From the NCBI RefSeq assembly GCF_031501865.1, contig NZ_JARRCW010000001.1:1001001-1065000 (forward strand): a stretch of DNA of 64,000 nucleotides. The letters run 5' to 3'. The translations under genes were made by a program, and so were the position numbers. Of this stretch, positions 16,722-25,740 are shown one piece after another; position 1 is the stretch's first letter; each line of letters opens with the position of its first letter. Below the pieces are notes generated by a model. The model was given only the letters and a program-made list of their open reading frames with translations, did not search any database and was not told the origin of the DNA. The DNA is from Pseudovibrio sp. M1P-2-3. Lineage in GTDB: Bacteria > Pseudomonadota > Alphaproteobacteria > Rhizobiales > Stappiaceae.

Positions 16722-17138
16722 ATGGCGGTTGATATCGCAGTTGACTATCACCCCTCAGAGGGCGAGCCGTTTATGAACGAGCAACAGGTGGAGTATTTCC
16801 GTCGAAAACTTCAGTCCTGGAAAGAAGAGATTCTTAAAGAGAGCAAGGAAACCCTAGCAACTCTTCAAGAGGAGAGCCAAAATCATCCTGATTTGGCTGA
16901 TCGCGCTTCGTCAGAAACCGATCGTTCCATTGAGCTGCGTGCGCGCGATCGCCAGCGCAAGCTTATTTCCAAAATTGATGCAGCGCTGGAGCGTATCGAA
17001 GATGGAAGCTATGGATACTGTGAGGAAACAGGGGAGCCAATTTCAGTTCGCCGACTGGATGCGCGTCCCATTGCCACTTTGTCCATTGAGGCACAAGAAG
17101 CGCATGAGCGCCGTGAGAAAATCTATCGGGATGATTGA
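16722..17138 (+). CDS. dksA: RNA polymerase-binding transcription factor DksA
   Basis: A 138-residue DksA/TraR-family protein. DksA enters the RNA polymerase secondary channel and potentiates the ppGpp response. A coiled-coil hairpin spans about residues 20-95 and includes the tip region DLADRASSETDRSIELRARDR. The globular C-terminal domain has YGYCEETGEPIS and PIATLSIEAQEAHE, in which only the first of the four zinc-binding cysteines of the E. coli protein remains; the others are Thr, Ser and Ala. As far as I recall, this reduced-cysteine form is normal in alphaproteobacteria. An ATG at residue 18 is a less likely alternative start. Confidence 0.93.
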   Translation: MAVDIAVDYHPSEGEPFMNEQQVEYFRRKLQSWKEEILKESKETLATLQEESQNHPDLADRASSETDRSIELRARDRQRKLISKIDAALERIEDGSYGYCEETGEPISVRRLDARPIATLSIEAQEAHERREKIYRDD

Positions 17139-17206
17139 TTAACAAGTCCTGAGAGGGCTGCGCAAGCTTTGTGTGAGCCCTTTTATATCCCGTCAAGGAT
17201 ATAACG

Positions 17207-17250
17207 AGCTCGCTTTAACGTACTTTTGTGCTGAAGCGAGCTTTTGTTTG
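17207..17250 (+). terminator. Terminator downstream of dksA
   Basis: The inverted repeat AGCTCGCTT (17207-17215)/AAGCGAGCT (17234-17242) is followed by TTTGTTTG, about 70 nt after the dksA stop. A weaker hairpin at about 17153-17184 (GGGCT/AGCCC then TTTT) may be the first terminator. Confidence 0.6.
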
Positions 17251-17332
17251 TTGAAACAGCTCACTTCTATAACCTATTATTTAGGGGTGTATATTTAACA
17301 GAAAATCAGTATCCACTTTTCGGCTATACGCT

Positions 17333-18289
17333 CTAGGCTGTTTCCTTTTGGAGAGCCGCTCCCACAGTCTTATTCGGAACTTTCTTTTCAATGACTTTTT
17401 CTGGGGGAGCTTTTCGGGCGGTGCCCGTGTCCTTACCGGTAGTTTGCAGTTTAGGACTTTCTTTGGTTTGAGACCTTGCAATAGCATTATGGTGCGGGGC
17501 ATTGGGCAGAGCAGCGCTTGTTTTTCCTAAAAAGGGATTGGCGGTAGTTGCCTTGGTTGTGTCTGCAGCTTTGCCAACTGGTGCGGTGGCTTTGTTTGTC
17601 AAAGAAGAGAGCGGCGGTGTTAAGGCACTTTTAATGGGCGCGCGTGCTCTGACCGGAGGTTGTTTGTCCAAAGCCTTTTGAGGAGGTTTTGAGACACCGG
17701 CGCTCGGAATTGGTTTATTCTGCGCAGCAGGACTTACACTTTTCAAAGCCTCAGGCTTGGCTAAGGGCGCGGAAGCAGTTCGCGGCTCCATTGCCTTGGG
17801 AGGTGTATAGGGACGGTGCTCTCCCAAGCCTTGGTGTGTGTTAGCATTTGTGCTTGCAGCAGGTGATAAAGAGGAGGCTGCAATGGCTCCCTCGTCAGCT
17901 GCCTTTGGGGCCTGCTCATAGCTTCCATCTTGCTGGTTCGAGACATCGTGAAGGGGCGAGCGCCGACCAAGACCACTGGAGACAGGAACACCTCTGATGA
18001 TATTTTGTTCCACGACCACATCATTATGGCCGCCCACCAAAATGAGATGCTCCACATTATCCCGGCGGATCAGAAGCAAACGCCTGCGATTGTCCACATC
18101 GGCCGCATCCATGATGGCGATTCGTGGTTGGCGATTTCTAGAGCCCCGATAAGTGGTGCGTGCCAGGCGTCTCAAGAGTGGCACGGTGATAGCAGCCAAC
18201 CCGAACACAAAAGCAACTGTAACAAAGACTATAGTTACAAAGGCTGCCTTCGGTGACATGTTCAGTGTCGAGATTAGCCATTCCTGCAT
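17333..18289 (-). CDS. fliO: FliO-like flagellar biosynthesis membrane protein with long Pro/Ala/Lys tail
   Basis: A 318-residue protein; GAGGA lies 5 nt before the ATG at 18289. One transmembrane helix (residues about 18-40) precedes a basic stretch and the small conserved FliO domain at residues 55-100 (RRLLLIRRDNVEHLILVGG, DVVVEQNI). FliO assists assembly of the flagellar export gate (FliP). The remaining ~215 residues are low complexity, rich in Pro, Ala, Lys, Thr and Ser, and probably disordered. That tail is much longer than in enterobacterial FliO (about 120 residues). The location upstream of cckA and beside a FlaG-like gene supports a flagellar or cell-cycle context. The assignment rests on the short domain only. 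Confidence 0.72.
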   Translation of the reverse strand: MQEWLISTLNMSPKAAFVTIVFVTVAFVFGLAAITVPLLRRLARTTYRGSRNRQPRIAIMDAADVDNRRRLLLIRRDNVEHLILVGGHNDVVVEQNIIRGVPVSSGLGRRSPLHDVSNQQDGSYEQAPKAADEGAIAASSLSPAASTNANTHQGLGEHRPYTPPKAMEPRTASAPLAKPEALKSVSPAAQNKPIPSAGVSKPPQKALDKQPPVRARAPIKSALTPPLSSLTNKATAPVGKAADTTKATTANPFLGKTSAALPNAPHHNAIARSQTKESPKLQTTGKDTGTARKAPPEKVIEKKVPNKTVGAALQKETA

Positions 18290-18911
18290 TCTGTCCTCAC
18301 TATAGCAACACGCAATCCCAAGTGCCTGAAGTGCCCGAGGGGAATACCACCAAATTCAAATTAAGTTTAATTGCACCAATATATATTGTGATCAGATAAA
18401 GCCAATATGTAATATGTAAGGTGCGACCTATGAGCAGCTTATTGGAGCGACTTCCTTTTCCCAAGCTTGCCCGTTCGCAGTAAGCAAGTTTCTAAACAGT
18501 TTGCTCCGCCCCACTCAGTCGTGTCTTCCCATCAAATGCAATACAGGTAAAAACCATAGGCATCTGGGAATTTGAGGGTTTATTTTACTAATAACTCGCG
18601 ATTAGGTTTCTTCAAATAGTTGAATTTTAACTTTTTATTTCATTAATGGGGAGCTTTGGATAAGAAAAAATGGCCTCCAAGTATTAACGATAGTTCACAG
18701 GCCTAGACAAAAAGTCGCAGGCGGAATGGCTGCTCCAAAGAGCGTATCCCCTTGTATGCAGAGTCCCTAGATCGGAGCTGCGCCTGCCCGAATGAACTCA
18801 GGCAGCGAAAGGAATGATCCTTGGGTGGGGAAATAGTGATTTTGATGGGCATAAGACAGACTACAATAGAAAAACGAATCAGAACCGCGGAGCCGTTGGG
18901 GACACTATCTG
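18290..18911. other. Intergenic region upstream of cckA
   Basis: About 620 bp between the divergent fliO-like and cckA genes, AT-rich around 18340-18660. I looked for CtrA boxes (TTAA-N7-TTAA) and found no clean match. No gene, tRNA or terminator is supported. Both promoters must lie here. Confidence 0.5.
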
Positions 18912-21479
18912 ATGACGAGAGTTGATTTGCACGCACTTCAACAGCGTGTGCAGCCGCTGGCAAAGCCGGGCAGTACAACAGCGCTTGTGTTCCTTGGAGG
19001 GCTGCTGCTTAGCGCCGTATTGGCCATTGCCTTTGCGGGAGAAGGACTGGTGCAGGGGTATATCCTTGGCCTGTTGGCGGTACTCTCTTGCTTGGGGCTT
19101 CTGGCCTTGTTTGCCTATGCCCTTGGCTATCTCAGGCTGTCACTGCCAGCTCAGGAGATGCCCTTTGCCCAAGCCTATTGGAATTCGATAGATGAAGGCG
19201 CGGTAATAACAGACCCTCAAGGCCACGTTCACTTTGCCAACACCACCTATTTGCAGCTAACTGGTGCTGAGCAAATGTCCAAGGCCCGTTCAGTGGAGCG
19301 GGCCTTTGCCAATGAACCGGAAGCTAATCAGGCTATTTACCAACTCTGCCGAGACATCAGCGAAGGCAGAAAATCACAGGCGGAAATCCGCCTTAAACAC
19401 CCGTTGAACCAGCCGGAGGGAAAGAGTTGCTGGTACCGGATCAAAGTACAGCCAATCCATAATGAGGCCGGCGTTGAAAGCAAAAGCGGCTTGGTTATCT
19501 GGCATGTTTCAGACATTTCAAAGGATAGGCTGGATCAGGAAACGTCTTTTCGCGAACTGCAACGGGCCATAAATTTTCTCGATCACGCCCCCTCCGGCTT
19601 TATGTCCTGCGACCCTCTTGGGAAACTGGTCTATCTTAATGCCACTCTCGCAGAATGGCTGGGGCATGATCTGACAGCGTTTGAGGCGGGAAAGCTTAAG
19701 CTCTCGGATATCGTTCGTGGGGATGGTGCCTCTCTTATTCTGTCCATGGCAGGGGGCGAGGGGGAAGTCAAAACCGGTAGTTTTGATGTAGACCTTGTCA
19801 CGCGCAAGGGAATAGTACTTCCCGTTCGCCTGCTTCACCGGGTCACATTCGGGAGCAAGGGGCAGCCTGGAGAAAGCCGGACATTGGTTCTTAACCGTTC
19901 GAAAGGCGAGGAAAGTGCCGAGGCTCTTCGGGCGGCGGAAGTGCGATTTTCTAGGTTTTTCAACAGTGCTCCCATGGCAATTGCATCCGTGGACAGCAAG
20001 GGGAGAATTGAGCGCACCAATGCACCTTTTGCCAAGTTGTTCGGCACAAGCGATTCTGCCGTGAACAGAAGTCAGCTGGCTGATCTTGTTCAAGAGGGGG
20101 GGAGAAAGGACCTGCTGGCGGCTCTGGAAAGTGCAGGGAAGGGGCACAGCAATATACAACCTCTCGACTTGACGCTGGGCATTGGCGGGGAAGAGCGCTC
20201 CGGCACCTTTTATGTGTCAGGAGTACTTGATACGGAGGCCGACGAAGGCACCTCAATGGTTTATGTCCTGGAAACAACCCAGCAAAAAACATTGGAAGTG
20301 CAATTTGCCCAAAGTCAGAAGATGCAGGCTGTCGGGCAGCTGGCGGGCGGAGTTGCCCATGATTTCAATAATGTCCTCACGGCTATTATCGGGTTTTCAG
20401 ACCTGCTTCTGGCCAGCCACCGGCCAACAGATCCAGCGTTTCAGGACATTATGAACATTAAGCAAAATGCCAATCGTGCCGCTGGTCTCGTGCGCCAGCT
20501 ACTGGCCTTCTCAAGGCGGCAGACCCTACGCCCCAAGGAGTTGGAGCTCTCCCATGTGTTGCAGGAGCTCACAATCCTTCTGGACCGCTTGCTTGGTGAG
20601 AAGGTCGAACTGAAAGTAGTTCATGGGCGCGACCTGTGGCCGGTTATGGCGGATGTGAACCAACTTGAGCAAGTGATTGTGAACCTTGCCGTGAATGCGC
20701 GTGATGCCATGCCGGATGGGGGAACGTTGAGTATCCGCACCCGAAACGTGGAGCGGAAAGACTGTGAGAGCTTTGAAAATACGCGGGGAATGCCAGCAAG
20801 CGAATATGTTTTGATTGAGGTAAAAGATTGCGGACAAGGAATGCCTGCTAGTGTGATTTCCAAAATCTTTGATCCATTCTTTTCTACCAAGGATGTTGGC
20901 AAGGGGACGGGGCTCGGCCTTTCAACGGTTTACGGCATTATCAAGCAGACAGGCGGGTTTATTTTTTGTCAAAGTGAAGTGGGCAAGGGAGCCACTTTCA
21001 ATATCTTCCTGCCCCGCCATTTGAGCGAGGAAAAATCCGAGGAACCGGAAAATAAGGTCAAGTCCCCGCCATTGACTGACTTGACGGGGTCCGCCAGCAT
21101 CTTGCTGGTAGAGGACGAAGAAGCCGTGCGCGCCTTTGCAGCGCGGGCCTTAAGCTCGCGGGGCTATAAAGTGTATGAGGCAGGGTCCGGTACGGAAGCT
21201 CTGGAGCTTTTGGAGGATACGGATATCTCGGTGGATCTCGTGGTATCCGATGTTGTTATGCCGGAGATGGATGGACCGTCCCTCTTGATCGAGCTGCGCA
21301 AAACGTGTCCCAGCCTGAAAATAATATTTGTTTCAGGCTATGCGCAGGAGGCATTTGAAAAGAATTTGCCGGAGGGAGAGCAGTTTACGTTTTTGCCAAA
21401 GCCTTTCTCCCTCAAGCAGCTGGCTGTCACTGTGAAAGAGGTTCTGGATCAAGGGCAACTGGAAAAAGCTGATAGATAA
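18912..21479 (+). CDS. cckA: Cell-cycle hybrid sensor histidine kinase CckA
   Basis: An 855-residue hybrid kinase. Two transmembrane helices occupy residues about 25-75 (LVFLGGLLLSAVLAIAF and ILGLLAVLSCLGLLALFAYA). PAS-like domains follow (ITDPQGHVHFANTTYLQLTG and later PSGFMSCDPLGKLVYLNATL). The HisKA domain has the phospho-acceptor His483 in GGVAHDFNN, and the HATPase domain has the N box NLAVNARDAM and the G boxes DCGQGMP and GKGTGLGLSTV. The C-terminal receiver has phospho-acceptor Asp780 in VVSDVVMPEMDGP. This PAS-PAS-HK-receiver layout is that of CckA, which phosphorylates CtrA and CpdR through ChpT to control division and polarity in alphaproteobacteria. Confidence 0.93.
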   Translation: MTRVDLHALQQRVQPLAKPGSTTALVFLGGLLLSAVLAIAFAGEGLVQGYILGLLAVLSCLGLLALFAYALGYLRLSLPAQEMPFAQAYWNSIDEGAVITDPQGHVHFANTTYLQLTGAEQMSKARSVERAFANEPEANQAIYQLCRDISEGRKSQAEIRLKHPLNQPEGKSCWYRIKVQPIHNEAGVESKSGLVIWHVSDISKDRLDQETSFRELQRAINFLDHAPSGFMSCDPLGKLVYLNATLAEWLGHDLTAFEAGKLKLSDIVRGDGASLILSMAGGEGEVKTGSFDVDLVTRKGIVLPVRLLHRVTFGSKGQPGESRTLVLNRSKGEESAEALRAAEVRFSRFFNSAPMAIASVDSKGRIERTNAPFAKLFGTSDSAVNRSQLADLVQEGGRKDLLAALESAGKGHSNIQPLDLTLGIGGEERSGTFYVSGVLDTEADEGTSMVYVLETTQQKTLEVQFAQSQKMQAVGQLAGGVAHDFNNVLTAIIGFSDLLLASHRPTDPAFQDIMNIKQNANRAAGLVRQLLAFSRRQTLRPKELELSHVLQELTILLDRLLGEKVELKVVHGRDLWPVMADVNQLEQVIVNLAVNARDAMPDGGTLSIRTRNVERKDCESFENTRGMPASEYVLIEVKDCGQGMPASVISKIFDPFFSTKDVGKGTGLGLSTVYGIIKQTGGFIFCQSEVGKGATFNIFLPRHLSEEKSEEPENKVKSPPLTDLTGSASILLVEDEEAVRAFAARALSSRGYKVYEAGSGTEALELLEDTDISVDLVVSDVVMPEMDGPSLLIELRKTCPSLKIIFVSGYAQEAFEKNLPEGEQFTFLPKPFSLKQLAVTVKEVLDQGQLEKADR

Positions 21480-21547
21480 ATCTGGAACGTATCCGGCCAA
21501 GAACAAGCGCGGAATATGCTCCAGATCAGGTTTTCAAGTGTATGGCT

Positions 21548-22009
21548 TTAGCAGCCACTGCCCTTTTCAGAGTTTGCTTTCAAGCGCTGCAGGCTTCTCA
21601 AGGTATTGCTGTCACCGGGCAGACGGAAGGAACGCTCTCCCGGAGTTCTGGAATCATTGATCAAGGCCAGATCCTGCACCACGGTTGTGTCACAGCGCGT
21701 ACCGGAGAATCGAACCCGAACACGGATAACCCGCTCACCCACTTCCGATGGTCCAAATTCCTCATCGAGAACCGGATTGGCTTTGCGCATGGCATTTTCA
21801 ATAATAACCATGTTGGGGTCATCCTGAATAATGTAGGAACCCCGTTTTGTTGCGCTGCTCACAAGGGTTTCACGCACTTTTTCAGGAGAGGCCCTGACCT
21901 CTATTGTTTGGGAACCTGCCTGTGGTCTGATGACAGAAAAGCTGGATCGTGTACTGGGTTGACAGCCAGCAGCAACAAGAGCCAAGCCAATTGCAATAAG
22001 TCTGCGCAT
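21548..22009 (-). CDS. Small lipoprotein, unknown function
   Basis: A 153-residue predicted lipoprotein. The signal peptide MRRLIAIGLALVAAGC ends in a good lipobox (VAAGC), so Cys16 should be lipidated. The ATG at 22009 is preceded by AAGG at good spacing. The mature part has a mixed alpha/beta pattern (VRASPEKVRETLVSSATKRG, VIRVRVRFSGTRCDTTVV) that could be a small periplasmic sensor-like or BamC-like fold, but I do not recognise a family. The gene is convergent with cckA. Confidence 0.75.
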   Translation of the reverse strand: MRRLIAIGLALVAAGCQPSTRSSFSVIRPQAGSQTIEVRASPEKVRETLVSSATKRGSYIIQDDPNMVIIENAMRKANPVLDEEFGPSEVGERVIRVRVRFSGTRCDTTVVQDLALINDSRTPGERSFRLPGDSNTLRSLQRLKANSEKGSGC

Positions 22010-22372
22010 AGGTAAACCTTAATATCTTTTAGGTTCTAGTCAGGTGCGGTTTGTCACCGCCAACAGTTCTGGTTGCGAAAAAACAATCAATGGATCGGTA
22101 TAAAGGCTTTCACTGGAAGAATCCAGAGTATGGATAAAACCATTCATTTAGATTTTCTAAATTACGATTTGAAGGTGATGTGGGGGCTTTAGCAGGTACG
22201 CTGACCGCGTAACCGGCAGTGTTTTGGTTTGAGTATGCGCCCCGGAAGGCATGAGAGGCCTAACTTAAGCTTAGGAGTCTTTTTATCCGGTTTTGGGGAA
22301 TTAAGAGTAGTGATAGTTCTATGCTCTGAGCTATGAAAGAAATTCAAGTAGTTTATAGGCGGAGCGCTCCAA
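22010..22372. other. Intergenic region between lipoprotein and nitronate monooxygenase genes
   Basis: About 360 bp between divergent genes. I see no open frame with a ribosome binding site, no hairpin with a T-tract and no RNA gene. Promoters for both flanks are expected. Confidence 0.45.
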
Positions 22373-23437
22373 ATGAGTAAAAGCTATGAATTCTTACAGA
22401 AACTGGGAATTTCGTCCCCCATTATTCAAGCACCCATGGCCGGTATCTCAAACTCGGAGCTTGCCGCAGCTGTCTCCAACTGTGGGGGGCTTGGCTCTTT
22501 GGGACTTGGGGCAGCATCGGCTGAGACGGCTCGTTCAATGATTCAAAAGACAAGGGCTCTGACCACTAAGCCTTTTAACTTGAACTTTTTCTGCAATAGG
22601 ACGCCTTTACGGGACCCGGTTAAAGAAAGCGCCTGGTTGGATCGCATCTCCCCGATGTTTTCAGAGTATGATGCTGAAAGGCCGAGTGAGCTTAAGAAAA
22701 TCTACGAGAGTTTTTTGAGCAATAAGCCGATGTTCGATGTGCTTGTCGAAGAGAAATGTCCGGTTATAAGTTTCCATTTCGGCCTGCCTGATCGGGACCA
22801 GATCTCAATTTTAAAGGCACAGGGCAGCACCTTGTTGGCCAGTGTTACAAATTTGAGCGAAGCGCTGCAGGCGCAAGACGCTGGTATGGATGCCGTGATC
22901 GCGCAAGGCTGGGAAGCAGGTGGGCATCGTGGTTGCTTTGATGAAAACGCTCCCGATGATGAGTATGGCGTGTTTCCGCTGACACATCTTCTGGTTAAAA
23001 AACTACAGATCCCGGTTATTGCCGCAGGCGGAATTATGGATGGGGAGGGCATTAGCGCTGCTTTGGGTTTAGGTGCAATTGCCGCTCAATTGGGGACGGC
23101 CTTTGTTGCTTGCGATGAAAGCAATGCCAATGATGAATATCTTGCGGCCCTTAATGGAGAAGGGGCCTACCACACTGTGATGACGCGCGTAATTTCTGGC
23201 CGTCCCGCACGGTGCGTGCTGAACAAAGTTTCACGTTGGGGGCAAACCGTCGCAAACGAGGTTGTCCCTGATTATCCCATTGCATATCACGCTGGGAAAG
23301 CTTTGAATGCTGCGGCTACTGCGAAAGGAAACTACGGATTCGCGGCCCATTGGGCAGGGCAGGGAGCCCCCCTCACTAGGGCGATGCCAGCCGAGAGACT
23401 GATGGAAACTCTAAAATCAGAGATCAAAGACACATAA
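22373..23437 (+). CDS. Nitronate monooxygenase family protein (FMN-dependent)
   Basis: A 354-residue TIM-barrel flavoprotein of the 2-nitropropane dioxygenase/nitronate monooxygenase family, which oxidises alkyl nitronates such as propionate-3-nitronate. Visible signatures are PIIQAPMAG near the N-terminus (residues 16-24), the FMN-binding QGWEAGGHRG in the middle, and the phosphate-binding PVIAAGGIMDGEGISAALGLGA. GGAG lies about 9 nt before the ATG at 22373. The gene stands alone and converges on psuG. Family enzymes can be hard to separate from enoyl-ACP reductase II (FabK), which shares the fold, but GWEAGGHRG and the length favour nitronate monooxygenase. Confidence 0.85.
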   Translation: MSKSYEFLQKLGISSPIIQAPMAGISNSELAAAVSNCGGLGSLGLGAASAETARSMIQKTRALTTKPFNLNFFCNRTPLRDPVKESAWLDRISPMFSEYDAERPSELKKIYESFLSNKPMFDVLVEEKCPVISFHFGLPDRDQISILKAQGSTLLASVTNLSEALQAQDAGMDAVIAQGWEAGGHRGCFDENAPDDEYGVFPLTHLLVKKLQIPVIAAGGIMDGEGISAALGLGAIAAQLGTAFVACDESNANDEYLAALNGEGAYHTVMTRVISGRPARCVLNKVSRWGQTVANEVVPDYPIAYHAGKALNAAATAKGNYGFAAHWAGQGAPLTRAMPAERLMETLKSEIKDT

Positions 23438-23496
23438 GGTGTGCTTTGAAGGTAGGGGGGAAGCGGAGTGTTGTCTGAGGTTCACCCATGCCCCTG

Positions 23497-23528
23497 CAAA
23501 AATGAAGGAAGCCATAAAGGCCTCCTTC
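23497..23528 (-). terminator. Terminator of psuK-psuG
   Basis: On the minus strand the 10-bp stem GAAGGAGGCC/GGCTTCCTTC (one G-T pair, 5-nt loop) is followed by ATTTTTG, shortly after the psuG stop at 23539. Confidence 0.8.
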
Positions 23529-23538
23529 TGTCTTCAGG

Positions 23539-24453
23539 TCAGTTTTGCTTTGCCAACTGAACAGCCAATTGAGCTGCGAGTTTTGCGTTGTTCTTCACAA
23601 GCGCAATGTTGGTTTTCAAGCTACGCCCTTTGGTGATTTCGAAAAGGTGGCCCAGTACAAATGGTGTCACATCTTTGGCCGTAATACCCTGCTTGTTTGC
23701 TTCCTCAATGGAAGCAGTAATAAACTCGGACATTTCGGAAACGGGTATTTCATCACCGGCAGGAACAGGGTTGGTGATCAAGGAGCCACCTTGACTACTG
23801 AACTCCTCGCGTGCCTTGAGAACTTTGGCGATGTCTTCGGGGCTGTCCAGCCGGTAAGGTGCTTTCAATCCGCTGTCGCGAGACCAGAATGCAGGGACTG
23901 TGTCAGCTTGATAGGTGATGACAGGAACGCCGCGTGTTTCCAGAACTTCCAAAGTCTTTGGAATATCAAGCAGTGCTTTGGCACCAGCAGAAACAACACA
24001 AACAGGGGTTCTTGCAAGTTCTTCAAGGTCTGCAGAAATATCAAAGGTGGTTTCAGCGCCGCGGTGCACACCGCCAATGCCGCCCGTTGCGAAAATTTTT
24101 ACGCCAGCAGCATAGGCTGCCATCATGGTGGCGGCGACAGTGGTGGAGCCGTTGCGCCCCATGGCAATTGCAATGCTCAAGTCTGCCCGCGAGCACTTCA
24201 TCACGTCTTTGGCTTGGGCCAGCTCAACCAGCTCGGCATCTTCAAGTCCAACGTGCAGCTTGCCTTCGAGCACAGCGATTGTTGCCGGAATAGCACCGTT
24301 TTCGCGAATAATCGCTTCCACTTCACGGGCGGTTTCCACGTTTTGCGGGTAGGGCATGCCGTGGGTAATGATGGTGGATTCCAGAGCAACAACAGGAGCG
24401 CCGGTTTTGAGCGCCTCTTCCACTTCTTTGGAGTGATAAATTTTCATTGTCAT
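23539..24453 (-). CDS. psuG: Pseudouridine-5'-phosphate glycosidase
   Basis: A 304-residue cytoplasmic enzyme that cleaves the C-C glycosidic bond of pseudouridine 5'-phosphate to uracil and ribose 5-phosphate. Family signatures are VVALESTIITHGMPYPQN at the N-terminus, ATIAVLEGKLHVGL, FATGGIGGVHRGAETTFDIS and ALLDIPKTLEVLETRGVPVI. Length matches E. coli PsuG (about 310). It lies 18 bp downstream of psuK on the same strand, so the pair forms a pseudouridine degradation operon. A second ATG two codons in (24447) is an alternative start. Confidence 0.95.
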   Translation of the reverse strand: MTMKIYHSKEVEEALKTGAPVVALESTIITHGMPYPQNVETAREVEAIIRENGAIPATIAVLEGKLHVGLEDAELVELAQAKDVMKCSRADLSIAIAMGRNGSTTVAATMMAAYAAGVKIFATGGIGGVHRGAETTFDISADLEELARTPVCVVSAGAKALLDIPKTLEVLETRGVPVITYQADTVPAFWSRDSGLKAPYRLDSPEDIAKVLKAREEFSSQGGSLITNPVPAGDEIPVSEMSEFITASIEEANKQGITAKDVTPFVLGHLFEITKGRSLKTNIALVKNNAKLAAQLAVQLAKQN

Positions 24454-24471
24454 CTATCCCGTATTTTCTGC

Positions 24472-25425
24472 TTATGGTTGGGGGTGGTTATCCTGTTTCA
24501 ACTGCAGTTCCTTGCAGCGTTTGTCCATGGCGGCCACTGTGAGTGTGGCAGGGGCCGCGCCTGTTGCCTCAATGGTGATGGAGGAGGCGGCCAGTCCATC
24601 ATAGGCGCAGTCCAGCGTGGGCTTGCCTTGCCACTGGGCCCGCAAAAATCCGGCGATAAACGCATCACCCGCTCCGGTCACGTCCACTGTTTCACGCCGT
24701 GTCACGGGCAGGGAGTGCAGTGCGCTGCCCTTTGCAACAGTGAGTGCCTGCGGTCCATCGGTAATGCTCACCAGCTTGCAGCCCAAGTCTATCAAGGCCT
24801 TGGCCATGTCTTTGGTTGGCTGCTCAGTTCTTGTCTCCAGAAGGGCGGCAGCTTCGTGCCGGTTGGTGAACAGGCAGTCGATTTGTGAAAGGATTGGACG
24901 CAGCCTGCCCGCCTTGGCAATGGACACCGTATCCGCCGCCAGTTTTCTGTGTCCCTTCTGTTCGGCAATGATTTGCAACAGCTGGGGCTCCAGATTGGTT
25001 TCACAAAACCAGATTTCAGAGTTTTCCAGCGGCGCGGGCCAAAGCTCTTTGGTTGGCAAGGCCACTTTGGCTGTAATTTCGCTGTCTGAAATAGCTGCAA
25101 AAAGGTCGCCAGCAGGATTGTGCAGGGCCAGATAACTTCCCGTTCGAGCACCTTCAATCCGCTGAATACACTGGGTGAGAACGCCACGTTCCCCCAAGAA
25201 ATCGGAGATCCACCGCCCATCGGCGTCATCTCCCACACAGCCAACGATGGCGGGGGAGAGGTCCAGCCGGGCAAGGGCCAGGGCGATGTTGGTGCCAACG
25301 CCTCCTGCGCACAGGGAAATTTTTCCCGGCGTGGATGTATCCTTGGCAATCAATTGGAAAGCATGGGCGACGCGGTCTGCATGAATGGCACCGAAAACGG
25401 CGATCGGGCGGGAAGTTGTGGTCAT
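24472..25425 (-). CDS. psuK: PfkB-family kinase, probable pseudouridine kinase
   Basis: A 317-residue ribokinase-fold sugar kinase. The N-terminal PfkB signature GGVGTNIALALARL and the C-terminal signature DVTGAGDAFIAGFLRA, with the catalytic Asp in GAGD, are both clear. The gene directly precedes psuG (18 bp), and the pair catalyses pseudouridine to pseudouridine 5'-phosphate and then to uracil plus ribose phosphate. The specific substrate is inferred from this context, since PfkB kinases are hard to tell apart by sequence. Confidence 0.9.
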   Translation of the reverse strand: MTTTSRPIAVFGAIHADRVAHAFQLIAKDTSTPGKISLCAGGVGTNIALALARLDLSPAIVGCVGDDADGRWISDFLGERGVLTQCIQRIEGARTGSYLALHNPAGDLFAAISDSEITAKVALPTKELWPAPLENSEIWFCETNLEPQLLQIIAEQKGHRKLAADTVSIAKAGRLRPILSQIDCLFTNRHEAAALLETRTEQPTKDMAKALIDLGCKLVSITDGPQALTVAKGSALHSLPVTRRETVDVTGAGDAFIAGFLRAQWQGKPTLDCAYDGLAASSITIEATGAAPATLTVAAMDKRCKELQLKQDNHPQP

Positions 25426-25740
25426 TCTAGCTCACTACTCACATTACAAGGGTTTTTCGTATCAGGGCAGGGCACTTGTGGCAATGCGTAAAGAAGCGTG
25501 GGCGATAGGAATGGGTTAACCATGCGGCGAAAACCCGCGAAAACTGGAGGTTTCAGAATCATCCCCAAATAGGTGCCTGTGAATATCTTTAAGTTACGCA
25601 CATGGAACAATTGGAGAACATATTGAATTTTAAGGCATAAATACAATGGGTTATAGTGTGTTGAAAAATGGGAACAAAAAGCGTACAAAAGGGAAGCTTT
25701 GAATCTGCCCGTCCATCGTGGAATAAGGAACAGGTATACA
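25426..25740. other. Promoter region of recA and psuK
   Basis: About 315 bp between the divergent psuK and recA genes. It contains the LexA box listed separately and a second, imperfect GAAC-N7-GTAC at 25672-25686. No gene is supported. A TTGGAG at 25611-25616 overlapping the LexA box could be the -35 element, but this is only suggestive. Confidence 0.55.
25605..25619 (+). promoter_or_regulatory. LexA (SOS) box upstream of recA
   Basis: GAAC-AATTGGA-GAAC is an exact match to the alphaproteobacterial LexA consensus GTTC-N7-GTTC read on the other strand. It lies 121 bp before the recA ATG. Repression of recA by LexA and induction by DNA damage are inferred from this match. Confidence 0.8.

Noticed and set aside
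18290-18911. Possible CtrA box upstream of cckA
   Set aside because: TTAA motifs occur in the AT-rich stretch but none has the required 7-nt spacing of TTAA-N7-TTAA.
21700-21730. Sequence resembling a tRNA T-loop (AATCGAACCCGAA) near 21708
   Set aside because: It lies inside the lipoprotein coding sequence, and no acceptor or anticodon stems can be formed around it.
23545-24888. 447-residue open frame on the plus strand
   Set aside because: It is antisense to psuG and psuK, which are unmistakable. The translation is rich in Cys, Gly, His and Asn with no domain, as expected for a shadow frame.
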